The translations under genes were made by a program, and so were the position numbers. Source: an uncultured Muribaculaceae bacterium (GTDB taxonomy: Bacteria > Bacteroidota > Bacteroidia > Bacteroidales > Muribaculaceae). Taken from it: a stretch of 58,787 nucleotides of DNA. The notes under the pieces were generated by a model. The model did not search any database, was not told the DNA's origin, and worked only from the letters and a program-made list of their open reading frames with translations. The DNA is taken from contig CALUMX010000018.1 of the NCBI GenBank assembly GCA_944321875.1, positions 1 through 58,787 of the forward strand. The letters run 5' to 3'. Shown here one piece after another: positions 16,072 through 24,061 of the stretch (within the stretch, counting starts at the first letter, position 1; the number at the start of each line of letters is the position of its first letter).

Positions 16072-16866
16072 TTACTTGTTGGCGTCGTCGTAGGCGTGCA
16101 GACGCATCATCATTTCATCAAAGTCGACTTTGTGGGCGTCGAATTCCGGTCCGTCGATGCAGACAAAGCGTGTCTTTCCGTCGACTGTCACGCGGCAGGC
16201 GCCGCACATGCCCGTTCCGTCCACCATAATCGTGTTGAGCGAGCACATCGTAGGCACGTCGTATTTCTTGGTGAGCAGGGCTACGAATTTCATCATCACG
16301 GCAGGGCCGATGGTGACTACGAGGTCTACCTTCTCGCGTTTGATTACCTCTTCTACGCCGTTGGTGACAAGGCCTTTGTTGCCGTAGGAACCGTCATCGG
16401 TCATGATGATGACCTCGTCGCTGGAGCGGCGTACCTCGTCCTCCAGGATGATAAGGTCCTTTGTGCGTCCGGCAAGAACGCTGACTACGCGGTTTCCCGC
16501 TGCTTTCATGGCACGGATAATCGGGAGCAGGGGAGCAACTCCCACGCCACCGCCGCAGCATACGACCGTACCGACTTTCTCCACATGGGTGGCCTGTCCG
16601 AGCGGTCCTACTACGTCATGAAGATACTCGCCTACTTCTTTGGCGCAAATTTTCTGGGATGAGCGTCCCACAGCCTGTACGACAAGCGTGATGGAGCCGG
16701 CAACGGGGTCGGAGTCGGCAATGGTCAGCGGGATGCGCTCGCCGTGCTCGTCGGCGCGGACAATCACAAAGTGGCCGGCGCGGCGCGATTTTGCGATGAG
16801 GGGAGCTTCAACAATGAGTTCCACTACTTTCTCCGAGAAATGGCGTTTTGCAAGAATCTTATTCAT
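16072..16866 (-). CDS. nfnA: NfnA-like NADH:ferredoxin-NADP+ oxidoreductase subunit
   Basis: This 264-residue protein is of the ferredoxin-NADP reductase / dihydroorotate dehydrogenase electron-transfer family. It has an FAD-binding barrel (about 1-95; IPLTIAD), an NAD-binding fold (CCGGGVGVAPLLP, about 103-115) and a C-terminal 2Fe-2S motif with Cys 221, 224 and 236 (GMCGACRVTVDGKTRFVC). These are the hallmarks of NfnA, which hands NADH-derived electrons to NfnB. It is first in the two-gene operon, with -7 TATTTTTG at 16899-16906 and a leader of about 25 nt. An alternative, PyrK, is less likely because pyrD is absent and NfnB is adjacent. Confidence 0.87.
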   Translation of the reverse strand: MNKILAKRHFSEKVVELIVEAPLIAKSRRAGHFVIVRADEHGERIPLTIADSDPVAGSITLVVQAVGRSSQKICAKEVGEYLHDVVGPLGQATHVEKVGTVVCCGGGVGVAPLLPIIRAMKAAGNRVVSVLAGRTKDLIILEDEVRRSSDEVIIMTDDGSYGNKGLVTNGVEEVIKREKVDLVVTIGPAVMMKFVALLTKKYDVPTMCSLNTIMVDGTGMCGACRVTVDGKTRFVCIDGPEFDAHKVDFDEMMMRLHAYDDANK

Positions 16867-16898
16867 TTGTTCAGGTTTGTTTTTAAGGAAAATAATCT

Positions 16899-16906
16899 CA
16901 AAAATA
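16899..16906 (-). promoter_or_regulatory. -7 box for nfnAB
   Basis: TATTTTTG on the minus strand, about 32 nt before the nfnA ATG. The -33 element is weak. Confidence 0.55.
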
Positions 16907-16949
16907 CAATTTTACTTTGGAATAAACGATGCCGAAACGTAAAAATTGG

Positions 16950-17178
16950 TTAATGCGGATGCCGGTGGGAGGAAAGGGTGGAACGGCAGGCGCCGGATGC
17001 GTCGGAAGTGCCGTCGGCAAAAGGATTCGCATGGGAAATTGTCAGGACTCTACCCGTAATTGGTGGTAGCGTTTTTGCCGGGAGAGGGTTCCCGTTTTGG
17101 GAAGGAGCGAAGCGGAATAAAGGAGGGATGCGCACAGGACGGAGCGCACAAGGCGGCGTGATTCATTGCCTTGTCTTT
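16950..17178. other. Intergenic stretch with no gene recognised
   Basis: A G-rich region on the plus strand upstream of nfnA. Short open frames exist in both directions but have no signal, motif or promoter. It may be decayed sequence. Confidence 0.4.
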
Positions 17179-17193
17179 CAATAAAATTTAAAC
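17179..17193. repeat. 15 bp end-sequence shared with the element at 35571
   Basis: The minus strand reads GTTTAAATTTTATTG, identical to 35579-35593, part of the terminal repeat of the 181 bp element downstream of gdhA. It abuts the 3' end of the candidate ncRNA. Confidence 0.4.
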
Positions 17194-17199
17194 GGTATC

Positions 17200-17386
17200 T
17201 AAATAAAATAGTCGCTGTTTCACAACAGCGACTATTTCTAAATCTACAATCTATAAAAACATATATATTTCGAAAAAAGCGGTTTCACAGGTAATTTAAA
17301 TGTCTATTTATATTCTTCACGGCACTCGATTCAAAGAACCAAGATTGGTTGTTGAGTAGTGAGGAAAACAATCTCTTCTCAAAACT
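17200..17386 (-). ncRNA. Candidate 6S-like small RNA
   Basis: An independent transcription unit of about 185 nt with no ORF. It has a promoter (17392-17422) and a strong 14 bp terminator stem (17206-17219 with 17224-17237). The first 90 nt can fold into a long interrupted rod: GTTTTCCTCAC..ACTC pairs in blocks with GAGT..GTG..AAGAAT, capped by AACCA-ATCT-TGGTT. A long rod with an internal bubble, about 185 nt long, is what 6S RNA (the RNA polymerase regulator) looks like, and 6S-type RNAs are known in Bacteroidota. The transcription unit is well supported; the 6S identity is a guess from size and fold. Other small-RNA classes remain possible. Confidence 0.5.
17206..17237 (-). terminator. Terminator of the candidate ncRNA
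   Basis: A perfect 14 bp stem with a 4 nt loop; on the minus strand it is followed by TATTTAG after the last TTT of the stem. Confidence 0.75.
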
Positions 17387-17391
17387 CTTTT

Positions 17392-17422
17392 CAAATATAA
17401 AGATTATGATTCAAATTTGCAA
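17392..17422 (-). promoter_or_regulatory. Promoter of the candidate ncRNA
   Basis: On the minus strand TTG (17422-17420), a 20 bp spacer and TATATTTG (17399-17392). Confidence 0.75.
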
Positions 17423-17522
17423 TACTTTTTAATAAAAAAATTGTGAACTTCGGCTTTTAAATTCTGTAAATGTGTTTAACGGGATGTGATATTGTTTGAT
17501 AAATTCGTATTTTTGTGATAAT

Positions 17523-18041
17523 ATGAAAACCATAGGAATATTATCGGATACACATGGGTGCTGGGATGAGCGGTTTTCCCGTCATTTTGCTCAATGTGAT
17601 GAAATTTGGCTTGCGGGCGACATCGGAAGCGAGGAAGTGGCCGACAAACTGGAGGCGATTGCTCCACTGAGGGCGGTGGCCGGAAACATCGACGGCATGG
17701 TGCTGCGCCGCCGCTTCGGTGTGTGGCGCGATTTTGAGACCGACGGTGTGCGCGTGTCGATGACGCACATCGGGGGCTATCCCGGAAAGTATGCCCCTGG
17801 GGTGAAGTTCAAGCTGGAGACAAAACGGCCGCAGATTTTCGTGGCAGGTCACAGCCATATACTGAAAGTGATGTACGACCGGGAGCTGCAGGTGCTGCAT
17901 ATCAATCCGGGAGCCGCGGGTGTCTACGGATGGCAGGCGGTGCGTACGCTCATTCGCCTCACCATCGACAACGGCGACATCAAGGACCTCGAGGTTATCG
18001 AGCTGGCAAAGCCCGGATTGGATGAAATCGGACGAAAATAG
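17523..18041 (+). CDS. YfcE/MJ0936-type metallophosphodiesterase
   Basis: This 172-residue calcineurin-like phosphoesterase has all five metal motifs: GILSDTHG (about 4-11), LAGDIGS, AGNID (GNxx), GHSH and INPGA. Proteins of this size and motif spacing (YfcE, MJ0936) hydrolyse phosphodiesters in vitro, and their natural substrates are uncertain. The start at 17523 (MKTIGILSDTHG) matches the family. The longer frame from 17496 adds a non-homologous MINSYFCDN. A -7-like TATTTTTG at 17508-17515 would put the transcript start almost on the ATG. It is probably co-transcribed with the MBL-fold hydrolase 39 bp downstream. Confidence 0.88.
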   Translation: MKTIGILSDTHGCWDERFSRHFAQCDEIWLAGDIGSEEVADKLEAIAPLRAVAGNIDGMVLRRRFGVWRDFETDGVRVSMTHIGGYPGKYAPGVKFKLETKRPQIFVAGHSHILKVMYDRELQVLHINPGAAGVYGWQAVRTLIRLTIDNGDIKDLEVIELAKPGLDEIGRK

Positions 18042-18080
18042 ACAATTCTGAACCAATTAACGTATAAAAACAGTAATGAT

Positions 18081-18884
18081 ATGTGTAAACTGACAATGCT
18101 CGGCACCGGAAACGCGCTGGTGACGAAATGTTTCAATTCCTGTTTTGTGGTCAGTTCCGCCACTACCCACCTGCTGGTCGACGCCGGTGGAGGCAACGGC
18201 ATTCTTGCCCAGCTGGAGAAGGCGGGCATCGATGTGGGTTCGCTTGACGGCCTCTATCTGACCCATGCCCATGAAGACCACTTGCTGGGTGCGGTGTGGA
18301 TTATCCGCATGATGGCAACGCTGATGAAGAAAGGTAAGCGCACGGAAAAGTTCCCGATTTACGGAAACAGCCATGTGATAAAGGCGCTCTACGGTATCTG
18401 CCGCTATGCGCTTGCTCCGGCTAATTTCGAGTATGTCTGTGAGCGCATTCCGTTGGTGGAGATGTCGGAGGCTGACAGCGTGATGGTGGGTGACTTCCGC
18501 CTGCGGCCGTTTGACATCCATTCGACGAAGCTCACGCAGTTCGGTGTGGAAATCACGCTGCCCGGCGGTAAGCGTCTTGTCTGCCTCGGCGATGAGCCTT
18601 ACAATGAGGCCAACCGTTCTGTCGTGGAGGGTGCTGACTGGCTTATCTGCGAGGCGTTCTGTCTCTACAGCCAGCGCGAGCAGTTCAAGCCCTACGAGAA
18701 GCACCACAGCACGGCGCTCGACGCAGGACGTGCGGCTGAGAGCCTGGGTGTCAGGAATCTGATTATCTATCACACGGAGGATACGCAGCTCGCCGACCGT
18801 AAGCGTCTCTACGGAGCGGAGGCGGCTTCCGCATACAGCGGCAACGTCTATGTACCCGATGATTTGGAGGTGATAGAGCTGTAG
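18081..18884 (+). CDS. RNase Z-like MBL-fold metallo-hydrolase
   Basis: This 267-residue metallo-beta-lactamase-fold protein has the zinc motif THAHEDH (HxHxDH, about 60-66), a later His in DIHST, the bridging Asp in LGDEPYN and a final His in YHTED. The pattern and the LGTGNA start resemble RNase Z/ElaC and phosphodiesterase-type MBL enzymes, but the exosite arm of true RNase Z is not apparent, so a tRNA-processing role is not claimed. It is second in an operon with a metallophosphodiesterase and ends at a bidirectional terminator shared with the convergent EamA gene. It is cytoplasmic. Confidence 0.85.
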   Translation: MCKLTMLGTGNALVTKCFNSCFVVSSATTHLLVDAGGGNGILAQLEKAGIDVGSLDGLYLTHAHEDHLLGAVWIIRMMATLMKKGKRTEKFPIYGNSHVIKALYGICRYALAPANFEYVCERIPLVEMSEADSVMVGDFRLRPFDIHSTKLTQFGVEITLPGGKRLVCLGDEPYNEANRSVVEGADWLICEAFCLYSQREQFKPYEKHHSTALDAGRAAESLGVRNLIIYHTEDTQLADRKRLYGAEAASAYSGNVYVPDDLEVIEL

Positions 18885-18918
18885 CTATATAATAAGGAGT
18901 AATTTACGATAAAACCAA

Positions 18919-18958
18919 AACGGCCATCCTTTCCCGAGGGAGAGGATGGCCGTTCTTT
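18919..18958. terminator. Bidirectional terminator between convergent genes
   Basis: A 12 bp stem (18919-18930 with 18943-18954). T-rich tails exist on both strands: TTCTTTT on plus, TTTTGGTTTT on minus. Confidence 0.88.
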
Positions 18959-18976
18959 TCGTGAAGCCGTAGCGGC

Positions 18977-19858
18977 TTATTTCTTCTCTGCCAAATAGAC
19001 ACCGACGAGGATGCAGGCCGCTCCCACGAGCGAGAGCAGCGTGATGCGCTCTCCCAGTACGAGATAGGCCGATACGAAGGTGGCTATCGGGTTGATGTTG
19101 ATATAGTTGGTTGCCTTTACCATGCCGATGTTGTTGACTACCAGGTTCCATGCGGTGAAGCATACCATCGAGGCGATGACTCCGAGATAGAGCAGCGTGG
19201 GCCAAACGTGAGGCAGCAGGAGTTGCTCGAGGTGGAAATGGGCGGGGAAGAACGGGATGTAGACGGCAATCGACAGCAGACCGTAGCCGAACACCTTGCG
19301 CGAGATGAACGTACCCGAATAGTGTTTTGCCAGATTCTTGACCAGCAGGCTGTAGACAGCCCATGAGAGGGCGGCGCAGAGCGTCAGCAGGTCGCCGAGC
19401 GAGCCAAAATTGAGGTTGATTCTTCCGTTGCCGATGACGATGAACACACCTATCAGCGCGATGACTGAGCCGAGGATGATGCGCTCCGGCTTCTTCGACC
19501 GCTCGCTGCTGAATACGGCCATGCCGAGCAGGGTGGTGAGAAGAGGGGTGATGGCGATGAGCATTGCCACATTGGAGGCGGTGGTCAGGCCGAGGGCGGT
19601 GTTCTCGGTGATGAAGTAGAGTGAGCCGCCGGTGATGCCTGCGAGCATGAGTTTCGCCTCGTCGGCAAACGAGTTGGACCACATGCGCTTGGGTGCCATG
19701 AAGACGATGCACGCGTAGGCCAGGACGAAGCGGTAGACGAAAATTTCCGTCGGGTTCAGGCCGTTTTGTATCAGCACTTTGGTTGCTACGAAGGTCGTAC
19801 CCCATATTGCCACTACGAAGACGGCCAGCAGATGGTAGAGGAAGGAATTCTGTTTCAT
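18977..19858 (-). CDS. EamA/DMT-family inner membrane transporter
   Basis: This 293-residue protein has ten predicted membrane helices in two EamA repeats. Repeat one includes VVAIWGTTFVATKVLIQNGLNPTEI and TASNVAMLIAITPLLTTLLG. Repeat two includes LCAALSWAVYSLLVKNL and KATNYININPIATFVSAYLVLGERIT. Family members export amino acids or metabolites; the substrate cannot be told from sequence. I start at MKQNSFLYH (19858), because the longer frame from 19897 runs into the rpmA terminator hairpin. That terminator sits immediately upstream, so the promoter must lie in a very short space or the gene relies on readthrough from rpmA. Confidence 0.87.
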   Translation of the reverse strand: MKQNSFLYHLLAVFVVAIWGTTFVATKVLIQNGLNPTEIFVYRFVLAYACIVFMAPKRMWSNSFADEAKLMLAGITGGSLYFITENTALGLTTASNVAMLIAITPLLTTLLGMAVFSSERSKKPERIILGSVIALIGVFIVIGNGRINLNFGSLGDLLTLCAALSWAVYSLLVKNLAKHYSGTFISRKVFGYGLLSIAVYIPFFPAHFHLEQLLLPHVWPTLLYLGVIASMVCFTAWNLVVNNIGMVKATNYININPIATFVSAYLVLGERITLLSLVGAACILVGVYLAEKK

Positions 19859-19878
19859 TGAGAAGATTGCAGAAAAAC

Positions 19879-19923
19879 TAAAAAACGACGAAAGCATTAT
19901 CAGAATGCCATCGTCGTTTTTTA
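19879..19923 (-). terminator. Terminator of rplU-rpmA
   Basis: On the minus strand AAAACGACGA..TCGTCGTTTT with an inner GCATT/AATGC pair, then TTTTTTAG. It ends 20 nt before the EamA start codon. Confidence 0.88.
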
Positions 19924-19964
19924 TAAGTTATTTGGTAAAAACTTACCGAAACAGGAGCTGACGA

Positions 19965-20234
19965 TTAGTTTTCAGCCTTTTCGATAGGTTGCACGTTGAT
20001 GAACTGACGTCCACCCTTACCTTCTGTGAAAGTAACAGTACCGTCAACAAGTGCGAACAAAGTGTGGTCTTTACCCATGCCAACATTCAAACCCGGATGG
20101 TGAACTGTACCACGTTGACGTTTGATGATGTTGCCTGCCTTTGCGAATTGACCACCGAAGATTTTAACGCCCAATCGTTTGCTTTCCGATTCGCGTCCGT
20201 TCTTAGAACTACCTACACCTTTTTTATGTGCCAT
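19965..20234 (-). CDS. rpmA: 50S ribosomal protein L27
   Basis: This 89-residue protein begins [24 protein letters not shown], the conserved L27 N-terminus that reaches the peptidyl-transferase centre, without the cleaved extension found in Firmicutes. [36 protein letters not shown] follows family consensus. It comes second after rplU (19 bp gap), the standard bacterial order. Terminator at 19879-19923. Confidence 0.98.
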   Translation of the reverse strand: MAHKKGVGSSKNGRESESKRLGVKIFGGQFAKAGNIIKRQRGTVHHPGLNVGMGKDHTLFALVDGTVTFTEGKGGRQFINVQPIEKAEN

Positions 20235-20253
20235 TTCTTAAAACTTTTAGTGG

Positions 20254-20574
20254 TTATGCAATTACGTCTTTAATCTCTACTTGAGTGAAGCATTGGCGAT
20301 GGCCTTTCAAACGGCGATAACCTTTGCGGCGCTTTTTCTTGAATACAAGCACCTTGTCACCTTTTACGAGGGGACGCTTAACCTCGCAAACAACTTTAGC
20401 TCCTTCAACGGTAGGAGCACCTACCTTAACGGCACCGTCGGCGTCTACTAAGAGAACTTTAGCGAATTCAACTGTTTCACCTTCTTGAACGTTCTCGCCG
20501 AGATAGTGGACATACAAATACTTGCCGGCTTCAGCCTTGAATTGTTGTCCCTGAATTTCTACAATTGCGTACAT
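20254..20574 (-). CDS. rplU: 50S ribosomal protein L21
   Basis: This 106-residue protein begins [22 protein letters not shown] and ends with the [11 protein letters not shown] signature of L21, which binds 23S rRNA. It is first gene of the rplU-rpmA operon. The promoter at 20661-20692 is consensus (TTTG, 20 bp, TACTTTTG) and leaves a leader of about 80 nt. That leader has a small GACAC/GTGTC hairpin which could be an autoregulatory target, but the evidence for that is weak. Confidence 0.98.
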   Translation of the reverse strand: MYAIVEIQGQQFKAEAGKYLYVHYLGENVQEGETVEFAKVLLVDADGAVKVGAPTVEGAKVVCEVKRPLVKGDKVLVFKKKRRKGYRRLKGHRQCFTQVEIKDVIA

Positions 20575-20660
20575 CTTTTAATATAGATATTTACAAATTA
20601 ACCCGTGAGGCGGACACCCTTTCTGTGTGTCACTTGTTCTGCCTATTCGGAATGAGCGTA

Positions 20661-20692
20661 CAAAAGTACTACTTATTTTTTGCTCTGCCAAA
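20661..20692 (-). promoter_or_regulatory. Promoter of rplU-rpmA
   Basis: On the minus strand TTTG (20692-20689), a 20 bp spacer and TACTTTTG (20668-20661): a full consensus match. Confidence 0.9.
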
Positions 20693-20710
20693 TAATAATC
20701 TGATTTTCTG

Positions 20711-20745
20711 TAAAAAAAGAGAGGGAAAGTCGTTTTTCCCTCTCT
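20711..20745 (-). terminator. Terminator of the DUF5723 operon
   Basis: AGAGAGGGAAA (plus 20718-20728) pairs with TTTCCCTCTCT (20735-20745). The minus strand then runs into TTTTTTTA. Confidence 0.9.
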
Positions 20746-20776
20746 CTATGGTGTCAGGAGTCAGAAGCCTCGCTGC

Positions 20777-22162
20777 TTAGTTTTCCTTCTTGTCGTGTCC
20801 GAAGGTGAAAACCATACCCATTGTCAGCTTGAACTTGGCATCGCTGATGGGTACGCCTTGCTTGGCATACTTCATTGGGATATAGTCGCTGCCGATGTAG
20901 AAGTTGAAGCCTTTCGGGTTGAAGTTGATGACCGTACCGATGGAGTGGCCGAGGTTGGAGACGGAGCCGTTGACCGTCATGTTAAACCAGGATACCGGGC
21001 GGAAATTGGCGGAAGCCATCAGTTCAGTCCACGTTTTTGGCATTCCGAAGCGGGTGGAGGAGAGCAGACCGAAGGCGATTTTTTCGTTCAGAATGCGGTA
21101 TTCTGCACCGACGTTGAGGGTTGTGGCCAGACTTTGCAGGTGTGAGTCGGAAGTTTCCTGCTCGAAGCGTGCCAATGCCTTGAGGTCGTCCTCAATCTGG
21201 TCGACTTCCTGGTCGAAGGCCGATTCGCCGGTAGCAGGGTCATCCTCTGCGCCGATGTGTGAGAAACCGTTGTAGACAAACGGTTCCGGGTTCAGACGCG
21301 CACGCTGTCCCTTCCAGGAGATGAAGCCGATGTCGGTCAGTGAGGCGGAGAGTGTCAGCTCGTCGAGCAGTTCGTACGATGCACCGAGGTCGAAGCCGAT
21401 ACCGTTGCCGGCAATGCCTACGGAGCCGAATTTCGCATTGTCGATTTCGCCGTTGTCCTTATAGGCGATGTCGACAATGTCGGTGGTGAAGAGTGAGCCT
21501 TGCTCGTGAATGCTCCATTGTTCCTGCGCCATGGCGAGGTCGAGGCGGTCGAGCTGCAGGCGAGCGGCTGCGATACCGGCCAGGTATTTCACCTTGGCAC
21601 CCGCGCGCAGGCGGTCGGTAATCTGGCGGGAGTGGCCGAGGGCAAGTTCCACATAATTGTAGGACGATACACCGATGTGGTGAAGGTCGTAGACGGTGGC
21701 TGCGCCGCCCGGTTGTCCCACTTTGGCAAATTCGAACAGCTCGTAAGGCAGAGTGATGCCCGTCGTAGAGTGTACGGAGAGGCCGAATGTGTTATATCCG
21801 CCCCATTTCTTGAAACCGAACGAAAGGATGTTCAGCTTCATGTTGAGGTCGAGGTTGGCGCCGTTTTTCAATCCGTTCAGGAACTCATCGGCCGAAATTG
21901 CCTGGTTCAGACCCGTGACGAGTTGTCCGTTGTGCTTGAAAAGGAAGTCGGAAACTCCGATGTTGGAGTTGGAGCCGATGAGCATGCCGCCCAGTGCGGG
22001 AAGAGGCGACACATAGTTGTAGTCGGGCGTGAATGCCGGGTTGATTTCGTGGCGGTTGGCCATGCTTTCCATGAAATAGGATGAATTGGAATTCTGTGCC
22101 ATTGCCGAAATCGCTACGGCCGACGCTACGGCCAGCGATGCCAGTCTTTTATATATTTTCAT
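20777..22162 (-). CDS. DUF5723-type outer membrane beta-barrel protein
   Basis: This 461-residue protein has a signal peptide (1-22, ending AMAQ). A beta-strand-rich barrel with alternating aromatic residues follows (LGGMLIGSNSNIGVSDFLF, INFNPKGFNFYIGSDYIPMKYA), ending in a strand with terminal Phe-rich residues. The N-terminal ANRHEINPAFTPDYNYVSPLPALGG region matches what I know as DUF5723, a Bacteroidota family related to PorV/FadL-like barrels with no assigned function. It is co-transcribed with the 577-residue lipoprotein 20 bp upstream. The pair has its own promoter and terminator, which suggests one two-component outer membrane module. Confidence 0.78.
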   Translation of the reverse strand: MKIYKRLASLAVASAVAISAMAQNSNSSYFMESMANRHEINPAFTPDYNYVSPLPALGGMLIGSNSNIGVSDFLFKHNGQLVTGLNQAISADEFLNGLKNGANLDLNMKLNILSFGFKKWGGYNTFGLSVHSTTGITLPYELFEFAKVGQPGGAATVYDLHHIGVSSYNYVELALGHSRQITDRLRAGAKVKYLAGIAAARLQLDRLDLAMAQEQWSIHEQGSLFTTDIVDIAYKDNGEIDNAKFGSVGIAGNGIGFDLGASYELLDELTLSASLTDIGFISWKGQRARLNPEPFVYNGFSHIGAEDDPATGESAFDQEVDQIEDDLKALARFEQETSDSHLQSLATTLNVGAEYRILNEKIAFGLLSSTRFGMPKTWTELMASANFRPVSWFNMTVNGSVSNLGHSIGTVINFNPKGFNFYIGSDYIPMKYAKQGVPISDAKFKLTMGMVFTFGHDKKEN

Positions 22163-22182
22163 AATCGTTTTCAGTCAATTGG

Positions 22183-23916
22183 TTAGAAATCGTCGTCGTT
22201 GATGTTGATGCCTTGCGGGATGCGGGCAGAGAGCTTCACGAGCACAAACTGGCTCGGTTTCAGCACGGAAGTTGCTCCGCGGGTCTCTCCCTCAATTTTC
22301 AGGTCGATGCGCTCAAGGTTTTTCAGCACACCTTTGACCTTTTCCTTTATGATGATTTCCTTCGGCTGTGCAGCGGCGTTCTCTCCTGCCGGTTCCAGCT
22401 CAATCTGACGGGTGTATTCCACGAGGTCCGACATGTCGTTGCCCTCAAAGTCGTAAGGCGTGATGCTTGCCTTCAGAGCGAGCGGCACGGCATTGGTGAT
22501 TTCGGCTGACACTTGAAGCTCGTTGACACGTCCGGCAATGTCCTCCAGGTCAGAGCGAAGCCCATCGAAGGAGTCGGTGTAGACGATTCTTGAGTTCTCA
22601 CCAAAGTCAAACGGCAGCTTCACGTCGTAGTCAATTTGCGTGTCGTAGCTGTGACCCAGCTCGATGAAGTACTCGCCGTCCTTTTTGGTCGCTACGGTTG
22701 GAGTGATGTCGATATATTGCGGAACCTTCTGGATGAGCTTGTTCAGTTCCGGGACGTAGACCAGCTCATATCCTTCGGGAACCGTCAATGCCTGGTTGTT
22801 GGTAATCCACAGGCGGGTTACCGTCGGCGCACCGAAATCAGCGGCCGGTTTCAGCGTAACCGGAACATTAACCTGCTGGTTGATAACCTTTTTGTTTGCG
22901 TCGAGAGCCGACAAATGCAGGTTCACATCGAATGCCATACCCACCGGATTCTCCATTTCCGCTTTCATTGCCACGGTGTTGATGTTGACAGTCGTATTCT
23001 CGTCAGTCAGCAAGTCGGGAAGTTCGCCCAGCGAGATGGTCTCGGTGGCGATGTCCATTTCCTTGTCGAATACGCCTTTGACTTTCGTAATTTCGAAATC
23101 TGTCACTTGGAAATCGGAATTGAATACGAGTCCGTCGAAATCGGCGCTTGTCACGCCCTTGCAGTCGGCCGTCAACGTACCCTTGCTGTCGATATGGTAT
23201 ATGAACGTCACGGTGTTGTCCGTCTTGTCGATGTCGGGAACGTCGTGGAACGCCAGAATCGGAAGCTGCATCTTGAGAGAGCCGTTTTTATCCAGCGGGC
23301 TGTTTACTGTCAAGCGGTTGGTTGCATAGTCCATGCCTTCGATGCCCTGGGCGAATACGAGTCCGTCGGGGAAATCGATGGTCCAGTCCTGAATCTTCAG
23401 GTTGCTGATTTTTTCATAAGTAGCCGGGTTCTGGAAGTCGAGGCTGAAGATAAGCTCTCCGACGGCACCTTCTGCATAGATGTAGGTGATTTTTTCAATC
23501 TCCTCCGGGACATCCTGCTTGGAGTTTACCTCAATTTTGTCAGCAAGATGCTGGTTCAGGCGGTAGTCGACCGGAGTCGAGCCGAGGTCGGGAACGTTCA
23601 CCTCGATGTTGGTCGGCGTTGATTTCAAGTCGGTGATGCGGATGACTTCTGTTTCCGATACGGTGCTGGCTACCGAGCTTGTCATTTCGATGGCATAAGA
23701 GCCGTCTTCTGCCTCTTTCAGCTCTTCTGTCTCGTCTATCAGTCGTGACAGGCGCAACGTGTCGGTTGTACCAATTGGAACGGTGAGGTTCTGACCAATG
23801 GTCATGTCTTTGTTGATGTTGGAAAGGTCAAATGAATTATCGCACGCGGCAAAAGATGTCATCAATGCCAGTGCTGCCACAATCTTTCCCTTTTTCAAAA
23901 TAGTTAACGGTAGCAT
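22183..23916 (-). CDS. Lipoprotein of unknown function paired with a DUF5723 barrel
   Basis: This 577-residue lipoprotein has lipobox SFAAC (Cys 25). Mature DNSFDLSNINKDMTIG is followed by several beta-sandwich-like stretches with repeated 'vPvGttdtl', 'v.vPdlgstpvdy' and 'LGELPDLLTDENTTV' motifs. I know no enzymatic domain like this. It reads as a multi-domain periplasmic or surface beta protein, and Asp/Glu-rich segments may bind divalent cations. It is first gene of the operon with the barrel. Its promoter (23948-23979) has TTTG, 20 bp and TAACTTTA, and a leader of about 25 nt. Confidence 0.7.
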   Translation of the reverse strand: MLPLTILKKGKIVAALALMTSFAACDNSFDLSNINKDMTIGQNLTVPIGTTDTLRLSRLIDETEELKEAEDGSYAIEMTSSVASTVSETEVIRITDLKSTPTNIEVNVPDLGSTPVDYRLNQHLADKIEVNSKQDVPEEIEKITYIYAEGAVGELIFSLDFQNPATYEKISNLKIQDWTIDFPDGLVFAQGIEGMDYATNRLTVNSPLDKNGSLKMQLPILAFHDVPDIDKTDNTVTFIYHIDSKGTLTADCKGVTSADFDGLVFNSDFQVTDFEITKVKGVFDKEMDIATETISLGELPDLLTDENTTVNINTVAMKAEMENPVGMAFDVNLHLSALDANKKVINQQVNVPVTLKPAADFGAPTVTRLWITNNQALTVPEGYELVYVPELNKLIQKVPQYIDITPTVATKKDGEYFIELGHSYDTQIDYDVKLPFDFGENSRIVYTDSFDGLRSDLEDIAGRVNELQVSAEITNAVPLALKASITPYDFEGNDMSDLVEYTRQIELEPAGENAAAQPKEIIIKEKVKGVLKNLERIDLKIEGETRGATSVLKPSQFVLVKLSARIPQGININDDDF

Positions 23917-23947
23917 AACTTGTGATAAACTAATTATAAATTTTGCG

Positions 23948-23979
23948 TAAAGTTACGAAATAAAGCGTACTTATGCAAA
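23948..23979 (-). promoter_or_regulatory. Promoter of the lipoprotein-DUF5723 operon
   Basis: On the minus strand TTTG (23979-23976), a 20 bp spacer and TAACTTTA (23955-23948). Confidence 0.75.
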
Positions 23980-24000
23980 TTTATGGGTTACGGTATAACG

Positions 24001-24044
24001 GAAGAAAGCCTTCGTCCGGATGGTCGGAGAAGGCTTTCTTTTAT
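24001..24044. terminator. Terminator hairpin after the peptide transporter
   Basis: A 12 bp stem (24002-24013 with 24029-24040). The minus-strand tail is only moderately T-rich (TTCTTCCG) and the plus-strand side has TTTT. Confidence 0.7.
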
Positions 24045-24061
24045 AGCGTAAGAACCGGCGG

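Noticed and set aside
16950..17135. 61-codon minus-strand frame as a small gene
   Set aside because: Low-complexity composition, no promoter, no recognisable signal or motif.
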